A DNA stretch of 11,757 nucleotides. Source: VGEM01 sp033764265. Its GTDB lineage: Bacteria; Pseudomonadota; Alphaproteobacteria; Rhodospirillales; Rhodospirillaceae. Of the stretch, positions 1 to 8,278 are shown piece after piece. Numbering within the stretch: position 1 is the first letter of the stretch; the number at the start of each line of letters is the position of its first letter. The stretch covers positions 1 through 11,757 of the forward strand of contig JANRJB010000099.1 of the NCBI GenBank assembly GCA_033764265.1. Reading direction: 5' to 3'. The notes below the pieces were generated by a model, which saw only the letters and a program-made list of their open reading frames with translations, searched no databases and was not told where the DNA came from. The position numbers were made by a program, and so were the translations under genes.

Positions 1-122
1 AACAACTCGGCGCTGGTGACCCAAACGTGGGGGCCTGTTTGGACGCTGCGAAGAATGTCGTAGGGCGGTCCAGACCAGAGAATTCCGGAAACAAGGACGT
101 TGGTGTCAAGAACCAGGCGCAC
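1..122 (-). CDS. PIN-domain toxin of a VapBC-like toxin-antitoxin pair, N-terminal part only
   Basis: This gene is cut off by the window edge; only about 40 codons are present. Translating the minus strand from a GTG at 122 gives MRLVLDTNVLVSGILWSGPP, followed by YDILRSVQTGPHVWVTSAEL. The opening beta strand followed by LDTNVLVS, with the first conserved acidic residue (Asp6) of the metal site, is characteristic of PIN-domain ribonucleases; the 'SGILWSGPP' continuation is typical of the COG1569 'PIN family toxin' group. The GTG start lies 17 nt inside the end of the upstream antitoxin gene, in a different frame, so the two are probably translationally coupled. By family, the protein would cleave RNA (VapC enzymes often cut tRNA or rRNA) and be inhibited by the antitoxin. 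The remaining catalytic acidic residues lie outside the window, so activity cannot be judged. Confidence 0.8.
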   Translation of the reverse strand, partial: MRLVLDTNVLVSGILWSGPPYDILRSVQTGPHVWVTSAEL

Positions 123-351
123 GGCGGCGCTGCTTCCGAACCGCCCTCACCTCTGCGGTGATATCGTCCATCGACATCGGCGGAATTCCGAGAGCGGCGA
201 CGCGCGCATGGATGTCTTCGAGGGCCTTGAGCGCGCGCCGCCGCCCAAGGGCGTCCTTGAGAACCCGGTTAAGCTCTCTTGACGTTAACAAGCCGGCCTT
301 GCGTGCGGCGCGAACCGTCGAGTCTGGAACCGCAACTTTGATGGTCGCCAT
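106..351 (-). CDS. Antitoxin of the PIN-toxin pair (VapB-like), 81 aa
   Basis: The product is a small, strongly basic protein. I start it at the ATG at 351 (MATIKVAVPDSTVRAARKAG) because AAGG lies 6 nt upstream (358-361). A longer in-frame start at 402 would put the promoter and palindrome inside the coding sequence. The N-terminal beta-strand-like segment MATIKVAVPD followed by helices resembles the DNA-binding half of VapB-type antitoxins, but I cannot assign a named family. The C-terminus is rich in Arg and Lys (AVRKQRRRAPGS). Its end overlaps the start of the PIN toxin by 17 nt, the usual antitoxin-first order. By analogy it neutralises the toxin by direct binding and represses its own promoter; a palindrome over the -10 box at 394-405 fits that. 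Confidence 0.7.
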   Translation of the reverse strand: MATIKVAVPDSTVRAARKAGLLTSRELNRVLKDALGRRRALKALEDIHARVAALGIPPMSMDDITAEVRAVRKQRRRAPGS

Positions 352-393
352 CTGTCGCCTTATCCGTGGGCTTGTGCGTCGGGTGGATGAACC

Positions 394-422
394 ATCATAC
401 ATGATTCAGCGGCTGCGGCGAA
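394..422 (-). promoter_or_regulatory. Promoter with overlapping palindrome for the antitoxin-toxin operon
   Basis: On the minus strand a -35-like TTCGCC (417-422) is followed after 17 nt by TATGAT (394-399), a 5/6 match to the sigma70 -10 box. A perfect palindrome, ATCAT-GT-ATGAT (394-405), covers the -10 box. Autorepression by the antitoxin through such a site is usual for type II toxin-antitoxin operons; the binding itself is inferred. The ilvC gene ends at 441, so the promoter occupies nearly the whole 89-bp gap. I see no convincing ilvC terminator there, and read-through from ilvC is possible. Confidence 0.45.
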
Positions 423-440
423 CCGCCCCAGCGTTCAAGT

Positions 441-1460
441 TCAGTTCCTGGCTTTGTCGACCAGCTTGGATTTCTTCAGCCACGGCATCATGGCGCGGAG
501 CTTCTGTCCGACGTCTTCGATCGGATGTTCGGCCCAGTTGCGGCGCATCGCCTTGAACGACGGCTGGCCGGCCTTGCACTCGGTCATCCAGTTGGCGACG
601 AAGCGCCCGGCCTGGATGTCGGCCAGCACCTTCTTCATTTCGGCCTTGGTGGCGTCGTTGATCAGCCGCGGGCCGGTGACGTAGTCGCCGTACTCCGCGG
701 TGTTGGAGATGGAGTAACGCATGTCGGCCAGGCCGCCCTCGTACATCAGGTCGACGATCAGCTTCACCTCGTGCAGACACTCGAAGTAGGCCATTTCCGG
801 GGCATAACCGGCCTCGACCAGCGTTTCGTAGCCGGCGCGGATCAGGTGCGACAGTCCGCCGCACAAGACCGCCTGTTCGCCGAACAGGTCGGTTTCGCAC
901 TCTTCGCGGAAGGTGGTCTCGATGATGCCGGCGCGGCCGCCGCCAATCGCCGAGGCGTAGGACAAGGCCAGTTCCATGGCGTTGCCCGAAGCGTTCTGGG
1001 CGACGGCCACCAGGCACGGCACGCCGGCGCCGCGCTGGTACTCGGAGCGCACGGTGTGACCCGGGCCCTTGGGCGCGATCATGAACACGTCGAGGTCGGG
1101 GCGGGGTTCGATCAGCTTGAAGTGGATGTTGAGGCCGTGGGCGAACGCCAGGGCGCCGCCCTGCTTGAAGTTGGGCGCGATGTCTTCGCGGTAGATGTCG
1201 GCCTGCAATTCGTCGGGCGTCAGGATCATCAGCACGTCGGCCCACTTGGCGGCCTCGGCCGGGGTCATCACCTTCAACTTTTCCAGCTCGGCTTTCTTGC
1301 GCGTGGCCGAGCCCGCCTTGAGCGCCACCGCCACGTCCTTCACGCCGGAATCGCGCAGGTTGAGGATATGGGCGTGGCCCTGGCTGCCGTAGCCGACCAC
1401 GGCCACTTTCTTGGCCTTGACCAGGTTCACGTCGGCATCACGGTCGTAGTAAACGCGCAT
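441..1460 (-). CDS. ilvC: Ketol-acid reductoisomerase (NADP+), 339 aa
   Basis: This is the second common enzyme of isoleucine and valine synthesis. It isomerises acetolactate or acetohydroxybutyrate and reduces it with NADPH, needing Mg2+. The length is that of a class I (short) KARI. The Rossmann motif GYGSQGHA is at residues 23-30. The second-strand loop LKAGSATRKKA (47-57) has Lys48 and Ser51 where NADPH-preferring enzymes bind the 2'-phosphate. Catalytic residues are all present by alignment: His108 in FAHGLNIH, Asp191 and Glu195 in ETDLFGEQ, Glu227, Glu231, and Ser252 in the YSISNTAEYGD segment. The ATG at 1460 is preceded by GAAAGGGAC (1465-1473), a good ribosome binding site. It is the last gene of ilvBNC, 21 bp after ilvN, and is probably cotranscribed from the promoter in front of ilvB. 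Confidence 0.98.
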   Translation of the reverse strand: MRVYYDRDADVNLVKAKKVAVVGYGSQGHAHILNLRDSGVKDVAVALKAGSATRKKAELEKLKVMTPAEAAKWADVLMILTPDELQADIYREDIAPNFKQGGALAFAHGLNIHFKLIEPRPDLDVFMIAPKGPGHTVRSEYQRGAGVPCLVAVAQNASGNAMELALSYASAIGGGRAGIIETTFREECETDLFGEQAVLCGGLSHLIRAGYETLVEAGYAPEMAYFECLHEVKLIVDLMYEGGLADMRYSISNTAEYGDYVTGPRLINDATKAEMKKVLADIQAGRFVANWMTECKAGQPSFKAMRRNWAEHPIEDVGQKLRAMMPWLKKSKLVDKARN

Positions 1461-1481
1461 CGTTGTCCCTTTCAGTTGATC

Positions 1482-2135
1482 TCAGTTGTCGTCCGACAGC
1501 CGCAGCTCGGGGTCGGATGTGTTCTCGCGGGCCTGCTCGATCGATCGGGTGCCGCAGGCGATCGCGGTCACGCCGGTGCGCGACACTTCGACCAGGCCCA
1601 GGGGGCCCATCTCGGCGATGAACTCGTCGATCGCCAGCGTGGCGCCGACCAGCTGGAAAACGAACGACGCGGTGGTGGACTCGACGATGGTCGCGCCGTA
1701 CTTGTCGGCCAGCCTGAGCGCGGCGGCGCGCTTGCGACCGGCGCCCACCACCTTGATCAGGGCCAGCTCGCGTTCGATGCTGGGGCCGTCGTCGGTCAGG
1801 TCGCGCACCACATGCACCGGCACCAGCCGGCCGAGCTGCGCCTTGATCTGCTCGATCACCTGGTGCGTGCCGGACGTGACCAGGTTGATGCGCGACAGCG
1901 CGCGCGCCTTGTCGACCTCGGACACGGTCAGGCTTTCGATGTTGTAGCCGCGGCCCGAGAACAGGCCGGTGACGCGCGCCAGAACGCCGGCCTCGTTGTC
2001 GACGATCACCGACAGGATGTGGCGGTAGATGCGGCTGTCCTTCAGGCGCGCGACCGGCACCGCGCCGTCGTACAGATTGGCGGTCTGGTCGCTGGGACTG
2101 TTGTCCCTGGGGCCGGGGTCGCTGGTGTCGTTCAT
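1482..2135 (-). CDS. ilvN: Acetolactate synthase small (regulatory) subunit, 217 aa
   Basis: This subunit binds IlvB, raises its activity and confers feedback inhibition by valine. The ACT domain starts at about residue 38, with ILSVIVDNEAGVLARVTGLF (40-59) and GRGYNIESLTVSE directly after it, the valine-binding region in homologues. The C-terminal domain (about 120-200) includes ELALIKVVG and the conserved GPLGLVEVSRTGV. The family is usually about 160-185 aa. The excess is a polar N-terminal tail of about 37 residues (MNDTSDPGPRDNSPSDQ) and a short acidic C-terminus. No Shine-Dalgarno sequence precedes the ATG at 2135, and only 22 bp separate it from the ilvB stop, so translation is probably coupled to ilvB or uses an internal start I cannot identify. 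It belongs to the ilvBNC operon. The symbol ilvH is also used for this gene. Confidence 0.96.
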   Translation of the reverse strand: MNDTSDPGPRDNSPSDQTANLYDGAVPVARLKDSRIYRHILSVIVDNEAGVLARVTGLFSGRGYNIESLTVSEVDKARALSRINLVTSGTHQVIEQIKAQLGRLVPVHVVRDLTDDGPSIERELALIKVVGAGRKRAAALRLADKYGATIVESTTASFVFQLVGATLAIDEFIAEMGPLGLVEVSRTGVTAIACGTRSIEQARENTSDPELRLSDDN

Positions 2136-2157
2136 GAGAATGGTGCGCGGCAGTGTC

Positions 2158-4010
<1,853 letters not shown>

Positions 4011-4011
<1 letters not shown>

Positions 4012-4049
4012 CAACAAAAAACCCTGCAAACACGGCCCAAAACGCGCAT
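4011..4049 (-). other. Possible 12-codon leader ORF overlapping the ilvB start
   Basis: From an ATG at 4049 the minus strand encodes MRVLGRVCRVFC and then TGA. The last A of that stop is the first A of the ilvB ATG (TGATG). Three of the twelve codons are GTT (Val) and one is TTG (Leu), both end products of the pathway. The ORF lies wholly inside the short 5' leader expected from the promoter at 4083-4111. Against it, there is no clear ribosome binding site before its ATG and no attenuator hairpin with a U-run between it and ilvB. If it is translated, the most likely effect is coupled re-initiation at ilvB. It may also be chance. Confidence 0.25.
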
Positions 4050-4082
4050 TCAAGGCACGTTCGGGCGGCGCAGGGCGGGCGT

Positions 4083-4111
4083 AACCTAGTCACCACCCTT
4101 GGTCAGGTCAA
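4083..4111 (-). promoter_or_regulatory. Sigma70-type promoter for the ilvBNC operon
   Basis: On the minus strand TTGACC (4106-4111, 5/6 to consensus) is followed by a 17-nt spacer and TAGGTT (4083-4088, 3/6). The -35 box falls just past the miaA stop codon, and the site is 71 bp upstream of the ilvB ATG. Transcription would start near 4076, giving a leader of about 65 nt. This would let ilvBNC respond independently of the DUF1015-miaA genes upstream. It is identified by consensus match only. Confidence 0.5.
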
Positions 4112-5041
4112 CACAAATAAGCCAATTTTGTTAAAGATTTCCTGTAATAATCTTTCTGAAAATTGCTCCTGGATCGTCATCTGCGCATGAAACTGATGCT
4201 TGAACCAGGTGTTTTGGCGCTTGGCATAGTGACGGGTGGCGGCCTGGGCGGCGGCGACCGCGGCCGCGAGGCTGGAGGCACCCAGCAGATGCGCGGCCAG
4301 CTCGCGCGCGCCCAGGGCGCGCATCAACGGCGCGGCGTCGGTGACGCCCCGGGCCAATAGATCGCGCATCTGGTCCAACGCGCCGGCGCCCATCATGGCG
4401 GTAAAGCGCGCATCGCAGGCGGCGTACAGTACGTCGCGTGGCGGCAACAAGACGATTGAACAATACGTCGCGTCGACCGGCGCGCGCTTGGGCTGGGCTT
4501 GCCACCAGCTGATCGACTGGCCGGTCGCTTCCAGCACTTCCCAGGCGCGGGCGACGCGCTGGCTGTCGTGGGCACTGAGACGCGCCGCCGTTTCGGGGTC
4601 GCGCTCGGCCAGCATGCGGTGCAGATAACTCACACCGATCCCGGCCATCAACGTGCGGGTCTCGGTGCGAATATCGTCGGGGATGGGCGGAATGTCGGCC
4701 AGGCCCTCGGTCAGCGCCAACAGGTACAGCCCCGTGCCGCCGACCAGAATGGGCAACTGCCCCGCATCATGCGCGACGCGGATCTCGACCGCGGCGCGTT
4801 CGGCCCACGCCGCCGCCGACAGGATCTCGGCCGGATCGAGAAAGCCGAACAGCCGGTGGGGCGCGCGCGCTTCCTCGGCCGGCGTGGGCCGGGCAGTGAG
4901 AATGCTGAGGTCGCGGTAACACTGGATGCTGTCGGCGTTGACGACGACGCCGTTGAAGCGCTCGGCGATCGCCAGCCCCAGCGCTGATTTTCCGGTCGCG
5001 GTCGGGCCGGCCACGATCACCGCGCGCGGGCGCGTCGTCAT
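4103..5041 (-). CDS. miaA: tRNA dimethylallyltransferase MiaA, 312 aa
   Basis: MiaA transfers a dimethylallyl group to N6 of A37 in tRNAs reading UNN codons, the first step of ms2i6A formation. The P-loop is GPTATGKS (residues 12-19), followed by the catalytic-Asp segment NADSIQ (Asp37). Next come LTARPT in the place of the usual TAKPT, the substrate loop LVGGTGLY (99-106), the SQRVARAWEV helix (160-169), and the C-terminal TRHYAKRQNTWF (269-280), all family hallmarks. The length is normal. The gene starts 13 bp after the DUF1015 stop, so the two are probably cotranscribed. The ribosome binding site is weak. MiaA next to ilvB is a familiar alphaproteobacterial arrangement (often with serB upstream, from memory); here DUF1015 occupies the upstream place. 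Confidence 0.97.
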   Translation of the reverse strand: MTTRPRAVIVAGPTATGKSALGLAIAERFNGVVVNADSIQCYRDLSILTARPTPAEEARAPHRLFGFLDPAEILSAAAWAERAAVEIRVAHDAGQLPILVGGTGLYLLALTEGLADIPPIPDDIRTETRTLMAGIGVSYLHRMLAERDPETAARLSAHDSQRVARAWEVLEATGQSISWWQAQPKRAPVDATYCSIVLLPPRDVLYAACDARFTAMMGAGALDQMRDLLARGVTDAAPLMRALGARELAAHLLGASSLAAAVAAAQAATRHYAKRQNTWFKHQFHAQMTIQEQFSERLLQEIFNKIGLFVLT

Positions 5042-5054
5042 GGCCGCGACGCCG

Positions 5055-6335
5055 TCAGTCGAGCACGTGGCTGACCAGACCGTCGGCCAGCTTGGGCTCG
5101 AACCACGTCGACTTGGGCGGCATCACCTGCCCGGCGTCGGCCACCGCCATGAGTTGATCCATGCGCGTGGGATGCAGCGCGAACGCCGCGGCCATCTCGC
5201 CGGAATTGACTCGCGCTTCCAGCTCGGCCAGGCCGCGGATGCCGCCGATGAAGTCGATGCGCTTGTCGCGCCGCTGGTCGGCGATGCCGAGCACCGGTGC
5301 GATCAGGTTGTCCTGAAGCAAACTCACATCCAGACGCGCCACCGGGTCGTGGGCCGGCACGAACGCAGGTTTGATGTCGAGCGCGTACCACTGGCCTTTC
5401 AGATACAGCCCGAAACGTTGCGGGCGGTCGGGCTTGACCTGCGCCGGCGATGGCGACACGTCGAACCGATCGCCGACCTTTTGCAGGAACGCCGCCGGGG
5501 TCAGGCCGTTCAGGTCCTTGACCACGCGGTTGTAGTCGAGAATGCGCATCTGGTCGTGGGGGAACGCGACCGCCAGAAAATAGTCCGCCGCGTCGGATGC
5601 GGGAGTTTCGCGCCGTGCCGCGGTCTCTCTCCCGCGCCGCGCCGCGGACTCTTTCCCGCGCCGCGCCGCAGCGACCCGCGACGCCGCCGCCGAGCGGTGG
5701 TGTCCGTCGGCGATGTAAAGCGCCGGCATGGCGTCGAAAATGGCGGTGACGCGCGCGAGCGTCGCCGGCGCGGTGATCGACCAGATCGCGTGCACCACGT
5801 CGTTGTCGGCGCTGACTTGGTAGTCGGGCGCGCCGCGCGCCGCGTCGGCCACGATGCGCTGCAATTCGGCATGCGCCGGATAGGCCACCAACACTGGGCC
5901 GGTTTGGGCGTTCAACGCCTCGATCTGGTGGACGCGGTCGTCTTCCTTGTCGGGGCGTGTGAATTCGTGCTTGCGGATGCGGTTGGTATCGTAGTCGGCC
6001 ACCGACGCGGCGATCGCCAGGCCGGTCTGGGTGTGGGCGCCCATTGTCATGCGGTAGACGTAGTAGCGGGGTTCGGGATCGCGCCTCAGCACGCCCGTGT
6101 CGATCATGCGCCGGAAGTTCTCGGCGCCCTTGGCGTAGACCGCGGGCGCATAAACATCGGTGCCGTCGGGCAGGTCGATCTCGGGCTTGGAGACATGCAG
6201 GAAACTGTGCGGCCGTCCGGCGGCCCGGACCCGGGCTTCAGCCGAACTCAACACATCGTAGGGCGGCGCGGCGACCGCGGCGGCCTGCGCCGGGATGGGC
6301 CGGAGCCCGCGAAACGGTCGAACGAGTGTGGCCAC
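5055..6335 (-). CDS. DUF1015 family protein of unknown function, 426 aa
   Basis: I start at the GTG at 6335 (MATLVRPFRGLRP) because GAGGA lies 5 nt upstream (6341-6345) and DUF1015 proteins normally begin at this VRPFRGLRP block. Upstream in-frame codons would add 72 unconserved residues. Family landmarks in order: AAPPYDVLSS (about 24-33), SFLHVSKPEIDLPDG, the ADGHHRSAAASR segment (209-220), YFLAVAFPHDQMRILDYNRVVKD (in part), DFIGGIRGL, and the C-terminal MPPKSTWFEPKLADGLVSHV. The two His of DGHHR and the KSTWFEPK block are the strongest conserved features; no biochemical role is established to my knowledge. An odd feature is a threefold tandem 8-residue repeat right after DGHHR. It lies 13 bp upstream of miaA and is probably in one operon with it. 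Confidence 0.9.
   Translation of the reverse strand: MATLVRPFRGLRPIPAQAAAVAAPPYDVLSSAEARVRAAGRPHSFLHVSKPEIDLPDGTDVYAPAVYAKGAENFRRMIDTGVLRRDPEPRYYVYRMTMGAHTQTGLAIAASVADYDTNRIRKHEFTRPDKEDDRVHQIEALNAQTGPVLVAYPAHAELQRIVADAARGAPDYQVSADNDVVHAIWSITAPATLARVTAIFDAMPALYIADGHHRSAAASRVAAARRGKESAARRGRETAARRETPASDAADYFLAVAFPHDQMRILDYNRVVKDLNGLTPAAFLQKVGDRFDVSPSPAQVKPDRPQRFGLYLKGQWYALDIKPAFVPAHDPVARLDVSLLQDNLIAPVLGIADQRRDKRIDFIGGIRGLAELEARVNSGEMAAAFALHPTRMDQLMAVADAGQVMPPKSTWFEPKLADGLVSHVLD
5601..5669 (-). repeat. Tandem 24-bp repeat (2 full copies plus a diverged 21-bp copy) inside DUF1015
   Basis: On the coding strand the units are 5646-5669, 5622-5645 and 5601-5621. They encode AARRGKES, AARRGRET and AARRETP (about residues 223-245). 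The two full copies differ at two or three positions only. The repeat is in frame and follows the conserved DGHHR motif, where homologues have a variable loop before the YFLAV strand. It is probably a slippage expansion in a surface loop. Confidence 0.8.
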
Positions 6336-6413
6336 GGCGGTCCTCGACAAGACTGGAATCACGATCTCAGGCCGGGGTGTGTATCGGCTTGGTCCCGGGC
6401 CCGCAACCGGCAT

Positions 6414-6428
6414 CACGGATAATCCGTG
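6414..6428. promoter_or_regulatory. 15-bp palindrome in the divergent intergenic region
   Basis: CACGGAT-A-ATCCGTG is a perfect inverted repeat of 7-bp arms with a single central base. It lies 79 bp upstream of the DUF1015 start and 135 bp upstream of the first 102-residue paralogue, in the 227-bp gap between these divergent genes. Its size and symmetry suit a homodimeric repressor, but no regulator is encoded nearby. In the rest of the gap I see only weak promoter candidates, for example TTGACC at 6450-6455 with a poor -10. Confidence 0.4.
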
Positions 6429-6562
6429 GTTTCGATTGCAACCGGACCCTTGACCGCGCGTTGATGTTCGGATGTGCGCCGCGGCGAGGCATCGCCCGGC
6501 CCATCCCCGAACACAGGTCCGCCACCGGCCGCCAGAGCCGGGGCATCGCACGGAGGTGTGTC

Positions 6563-6871
6563 ATGGCCAAGACCAAGGCCCAGATCCTGGACGACATGCA
6601 GGGGTTTATCGGCCGCTACGGCGGCTCTTACAAAGACTGGTACGTAGGCACCAGCAACGATCCGAAGGGCCAGCTGTTTTTCGGCCATGGTTTTCGCAAA
6701 ACCGACCTGGGTCTGTACCGTCAGGCCGGATCGGAGCTGCAGGCCGCCGAAGTGGCGGAGTTCTTCACCGGCATGGGCGCCAAGGGCGACGACGGCGTGA
6801 AGAAGAACGCCGACTTCGTTTACGCCTTCCGCCTGGCCGCGCACACCAAGCCGGGCGCAGCGCGGCGCTGA
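6563..6871 (+). CDS. Uncharacterised 102-aa protein, first of a tandem paralogous pair
   Basis: The ATG at 6563 has an excellent ribosome binding site, GGAGG (6552-6556) with a 6-nt spacer, so a much longer upstream reading frame can be dismissed. I do not recognise a named family. The core is DWYVGTSNDPKGQLFFGHGF (residues 25-44), then RKTDLGLYRQAG, a helix AAEVAEFFTGMGAKGDDGVK, and VYAF near the C-terminus. It has no signal peptide, membrane segment or Cys. The order WY(V/I)GT...P...LF..H.F, a later Glu-containing helix, then a glycine-rich turn and VYA(F/Y) faintly recalls GIY-YIG-like small folds, where YVG or YIG strands precede a helix, but the catalytic Arg and Glu are not evident. It is probably cytosolic. 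It shares 48 of 102 residues with the next gene without gaps. Confidence 0.85.
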   Translation: MAKTKAQILDDMQGFIGRYGGSYKDWYVGTSNDPKGQLFFGHGFRKTDLGLYRQAGSELQAAEVAEFFTGMGAKGDDGVKKNADFVYAFRLAAHTKPGAARR

Positions 6872-6899
6872 GCCACACCCACGACCGGGGCAAATAGCT

Positions 6900-6928
6900 T
6901 TGTGAGGCGGCAGCAACGGGACTACACT
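6900..6928 (+). promoter_or_regulatory. Candidate promoter for the second 102-aa paralogue
   Basis: TTGTGA (6900-6905) is followed by a 17-nt spacer and TACACT (6923-6928). Each hexamer is a 4/6 match to the sigma70 consensus. The ATG lies 32 bp after the -10 box. I see no terminator between the two paralogues, so the second may also be read from the first. Confidence 0.3.
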
Positions 6929-6960
6929 GCCTGCGGCGCGTTCCGCGCTGGAGCCGTGCG

Positions 6961-7269
6961 ATGTCGAAAAGCCGCATTAACATTGTCGACGAGATCGGCT
7001 CGTTCATCGCCAAGCACGGCAACAAACCCGAGCAATGGTACATCGGCACCGCGGTGTCGCCCAAGACCCAGCTGTTCACCGTGCACGGCTTCACCAAGCG
7101 CGACGTGGGGCTGTACCGCGAGGCCGGCAACGATGCCGACGCGGCGTCGGTCGCCGGCCTGTTCATGGGTCGCGGCGCCCGTGGCGACAAGGGCGTCAAG
7201 CCCGGCGCGGTATACGTCTACGCCTACAAAATGACCTCCGGCACCAAGCCCGGCTACGGCGGCAAATAG
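6961..7269 (+). CDS. Uncharacterised 102-aa protein, second of the tandem pair
   Basis: The start is ATG 6961 (MSKSRINIVDEIGSFIAKHG), preceded by GGAG (6950-6953) at 7 nt. It is exactly as long as its neighbour and aligns end to end without gaps. Shared blocks are QWYIGT/DWYVGT, SPKTQLF/DPKGQLF, HGF.K.D.GLYR.AG, VA..F.G.GA.GD.GVK, VYVYAY/DFVYAF and TKPG. The conserved W26-Y27, H43, R54 and G-rich GARGDKGVK segment are therefore the likely functional positions. The N-terminal 25 residues and the extreme C-terminus differ most. Its function is unknown. A recent-to-moderate duplication is the simplest explanation of the pair; retention of both copies suggests different partners or expression. 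Confidence 0.85.
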   Translation: MSKSRINIVDEIGSFIAKHGNKPEQWYIGTAVSPKTQLFTVHGFTKRDVGLYREAGNDADAASVAGLFMGRGARGDKGVKPGAVYVYAYKMTSGTKPGYGGK

Positions 7270-7329
7270 TCGCGCCGGCCAGACCGCGTACCCGCGTTGC
7301 ATAGTGATGCAGCGGTCGCAGCGTCGCAG

Positions 7330-7363
7330 GCCGCGCGCTTGATCGCGCGCCGACGCGCGCGGC
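7330..7363 (+). repeat. GC-rich inverted repeat in the hydrolase leader
   Basis: The 9-bp arms GCCGCGCGC (7330-7338) and GCGCGCGGC (7355-7363) flank a 16-nt loop. A smaller alternative stem, GCGCGC-TTGATC-GCGCGC (7333-7350), uses part of the same sequence. No T-run follows, so this is not an obvious intrinsic terminator. A shorter inverted repeat, TGCAT-AGTG-ATGCA, lies upstream at 7298-7311. Both are in the 141-bp gap before the hydrolase gene. Confidence 0.35.
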
Positions 7364-7410
7364 AAGGTGCGCGGAAGGAACAAACCTACAATTCAAGACG
7401 GGGAGCGCAG

Positions 7411-8259
7411 ATGGCTGACGTCCAGGACATCATGGTGAAAGGCCCGACCGGCCGCTTGGCGGTGCGGGCCAAGGGTTTTGCCGCGCGACCGAAACAGGCC
7501 GTCGTGCTGGTGCAGGGCGCCAACGTCACCGGCCAAAGCGGCTACGATTTCTCGTTTCCCGGCAGTCGCGATTATTCGTTCCTGGATGCGCTGGTCGCCG
7601 CGGGCTTCGGCGCGGTCACGTTCGCCCTCAGGGGCTACGGCCCGTCGGACCCGGCGCCCGATCCGCAGAACATCACCACCGACGACGCCATCGCCGACCT
7701 GGCCGCGGTGATCGACTGGATGGCGAGCCAGGGTCATGCCCGGCCGCACGTGCTGGGCTGGTCGTGGGGCGGGCGGATCGCCGGACGCTTCTGCGAGCGC
7801 GCGGCCGAACGCGTCGATCGTCTGATCTTGATGGACCCCGCGCTCGGCGGCGGGCAGCTGATCCTGCCGGGACCCAGCGGGCCGTTCGCCCACAACACCG
7901 AGGCCGACTACTTGAAGCGCCTGCAGCCGGAATTCACCGAGCCCGACGCCCACGCCGCGTTCGCCAAGCACGTGGCGCTGCACGACGCGAAATCGCCGTC
8001 GGGTATTCTGACCGAGAACGCCAAGGGCAGCATCCCGGTGCGGCCCGAGGCCATCACGCGGCCGACCCTGTTGATTTACGGCCACGCCGCGGCGCGCCAA
8101 AACTACATGCAAGGCATCATGCCGCGCGGCGAGTTCTGGGAAAAACTGGCAACCGAAGACAAGGCCCTGGTGCTGGTGCCGGGCGGTGGCGACTATGCTC
8201 ACCTGCAACGGCCGCGCCGCCTGATTCACCGGGCCGTGATCCGGTTCCTCGATCCCTGA
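7411..8259 (+). CDS. Alpha/beta hydrolase, 282 aa, substrate unknown
   Basis: I start at ATG 7411 (MADVQDIMVKGPTGRLAVRA), preceded by GGGAG (7401-7405) at 5 nt; in-frame codons further upstream lack such a site. The oxyanion-hole region is VLVQGANVTGQSG (32-44). The nucleophile elbow is GWSWGG (116-121) with Ser118. The catalytic His is most likely His264 in GGGDYAHLQRP. The acid is less clear: the usual position after strand 7 reads LLIYGHAAARQ without Asp or Glu, whereas Asp142 after strand 6 (LILMDPA) could serve. A lid or cap is likely between about 147 and 215. There is no signal peptide or membrane segment, so it is probably a cytosolic esterase, lactonase or similar. A terminator-containing gap separates it from the convergent csp gene. 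Confidence 0.9.
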   Translation: MADVQDIMVKGPTGRLAVRAKGFAARPKQAVVLVQGANVTGQSGYDFSFPGSRDYSFLDALVAAGFGAVTFALRGYGPSDPAPDPQNITTDDAIADLAAVIDWMASQGHARPHVLGWSWGGRIAGRFCERAAERVDRLILMDPALGGGQLILPGPSGPFAHNTEADYLKRLQPEFTEPDAHAAFAKHVALHDAKSPSGILTENAKGSIPVRPEAITRPTLLIYGHAAARQNYMQGIMPRGEFWEKLATEDKALVLVPGGGDYAHLQRPRRLIHRAVIRFLDP

Positions 8260-8278
8260 GCCCCGATCCCTGTTCCAC

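Noticed and set aside
4926..6422. Plus-strand open frame of 498 codons opposite DUF1015
   Set aside because: Antisense to a conserved protein with a good start site; the apparent repeats come from the tandem repeat on the coding strand.
6336..6551. Extended DUF1015 start at 6551
   Set aside because: The added 72 residues are unconserved and the GTG at 6335 has a strong GAGGA site and the family's normal N-terminus.
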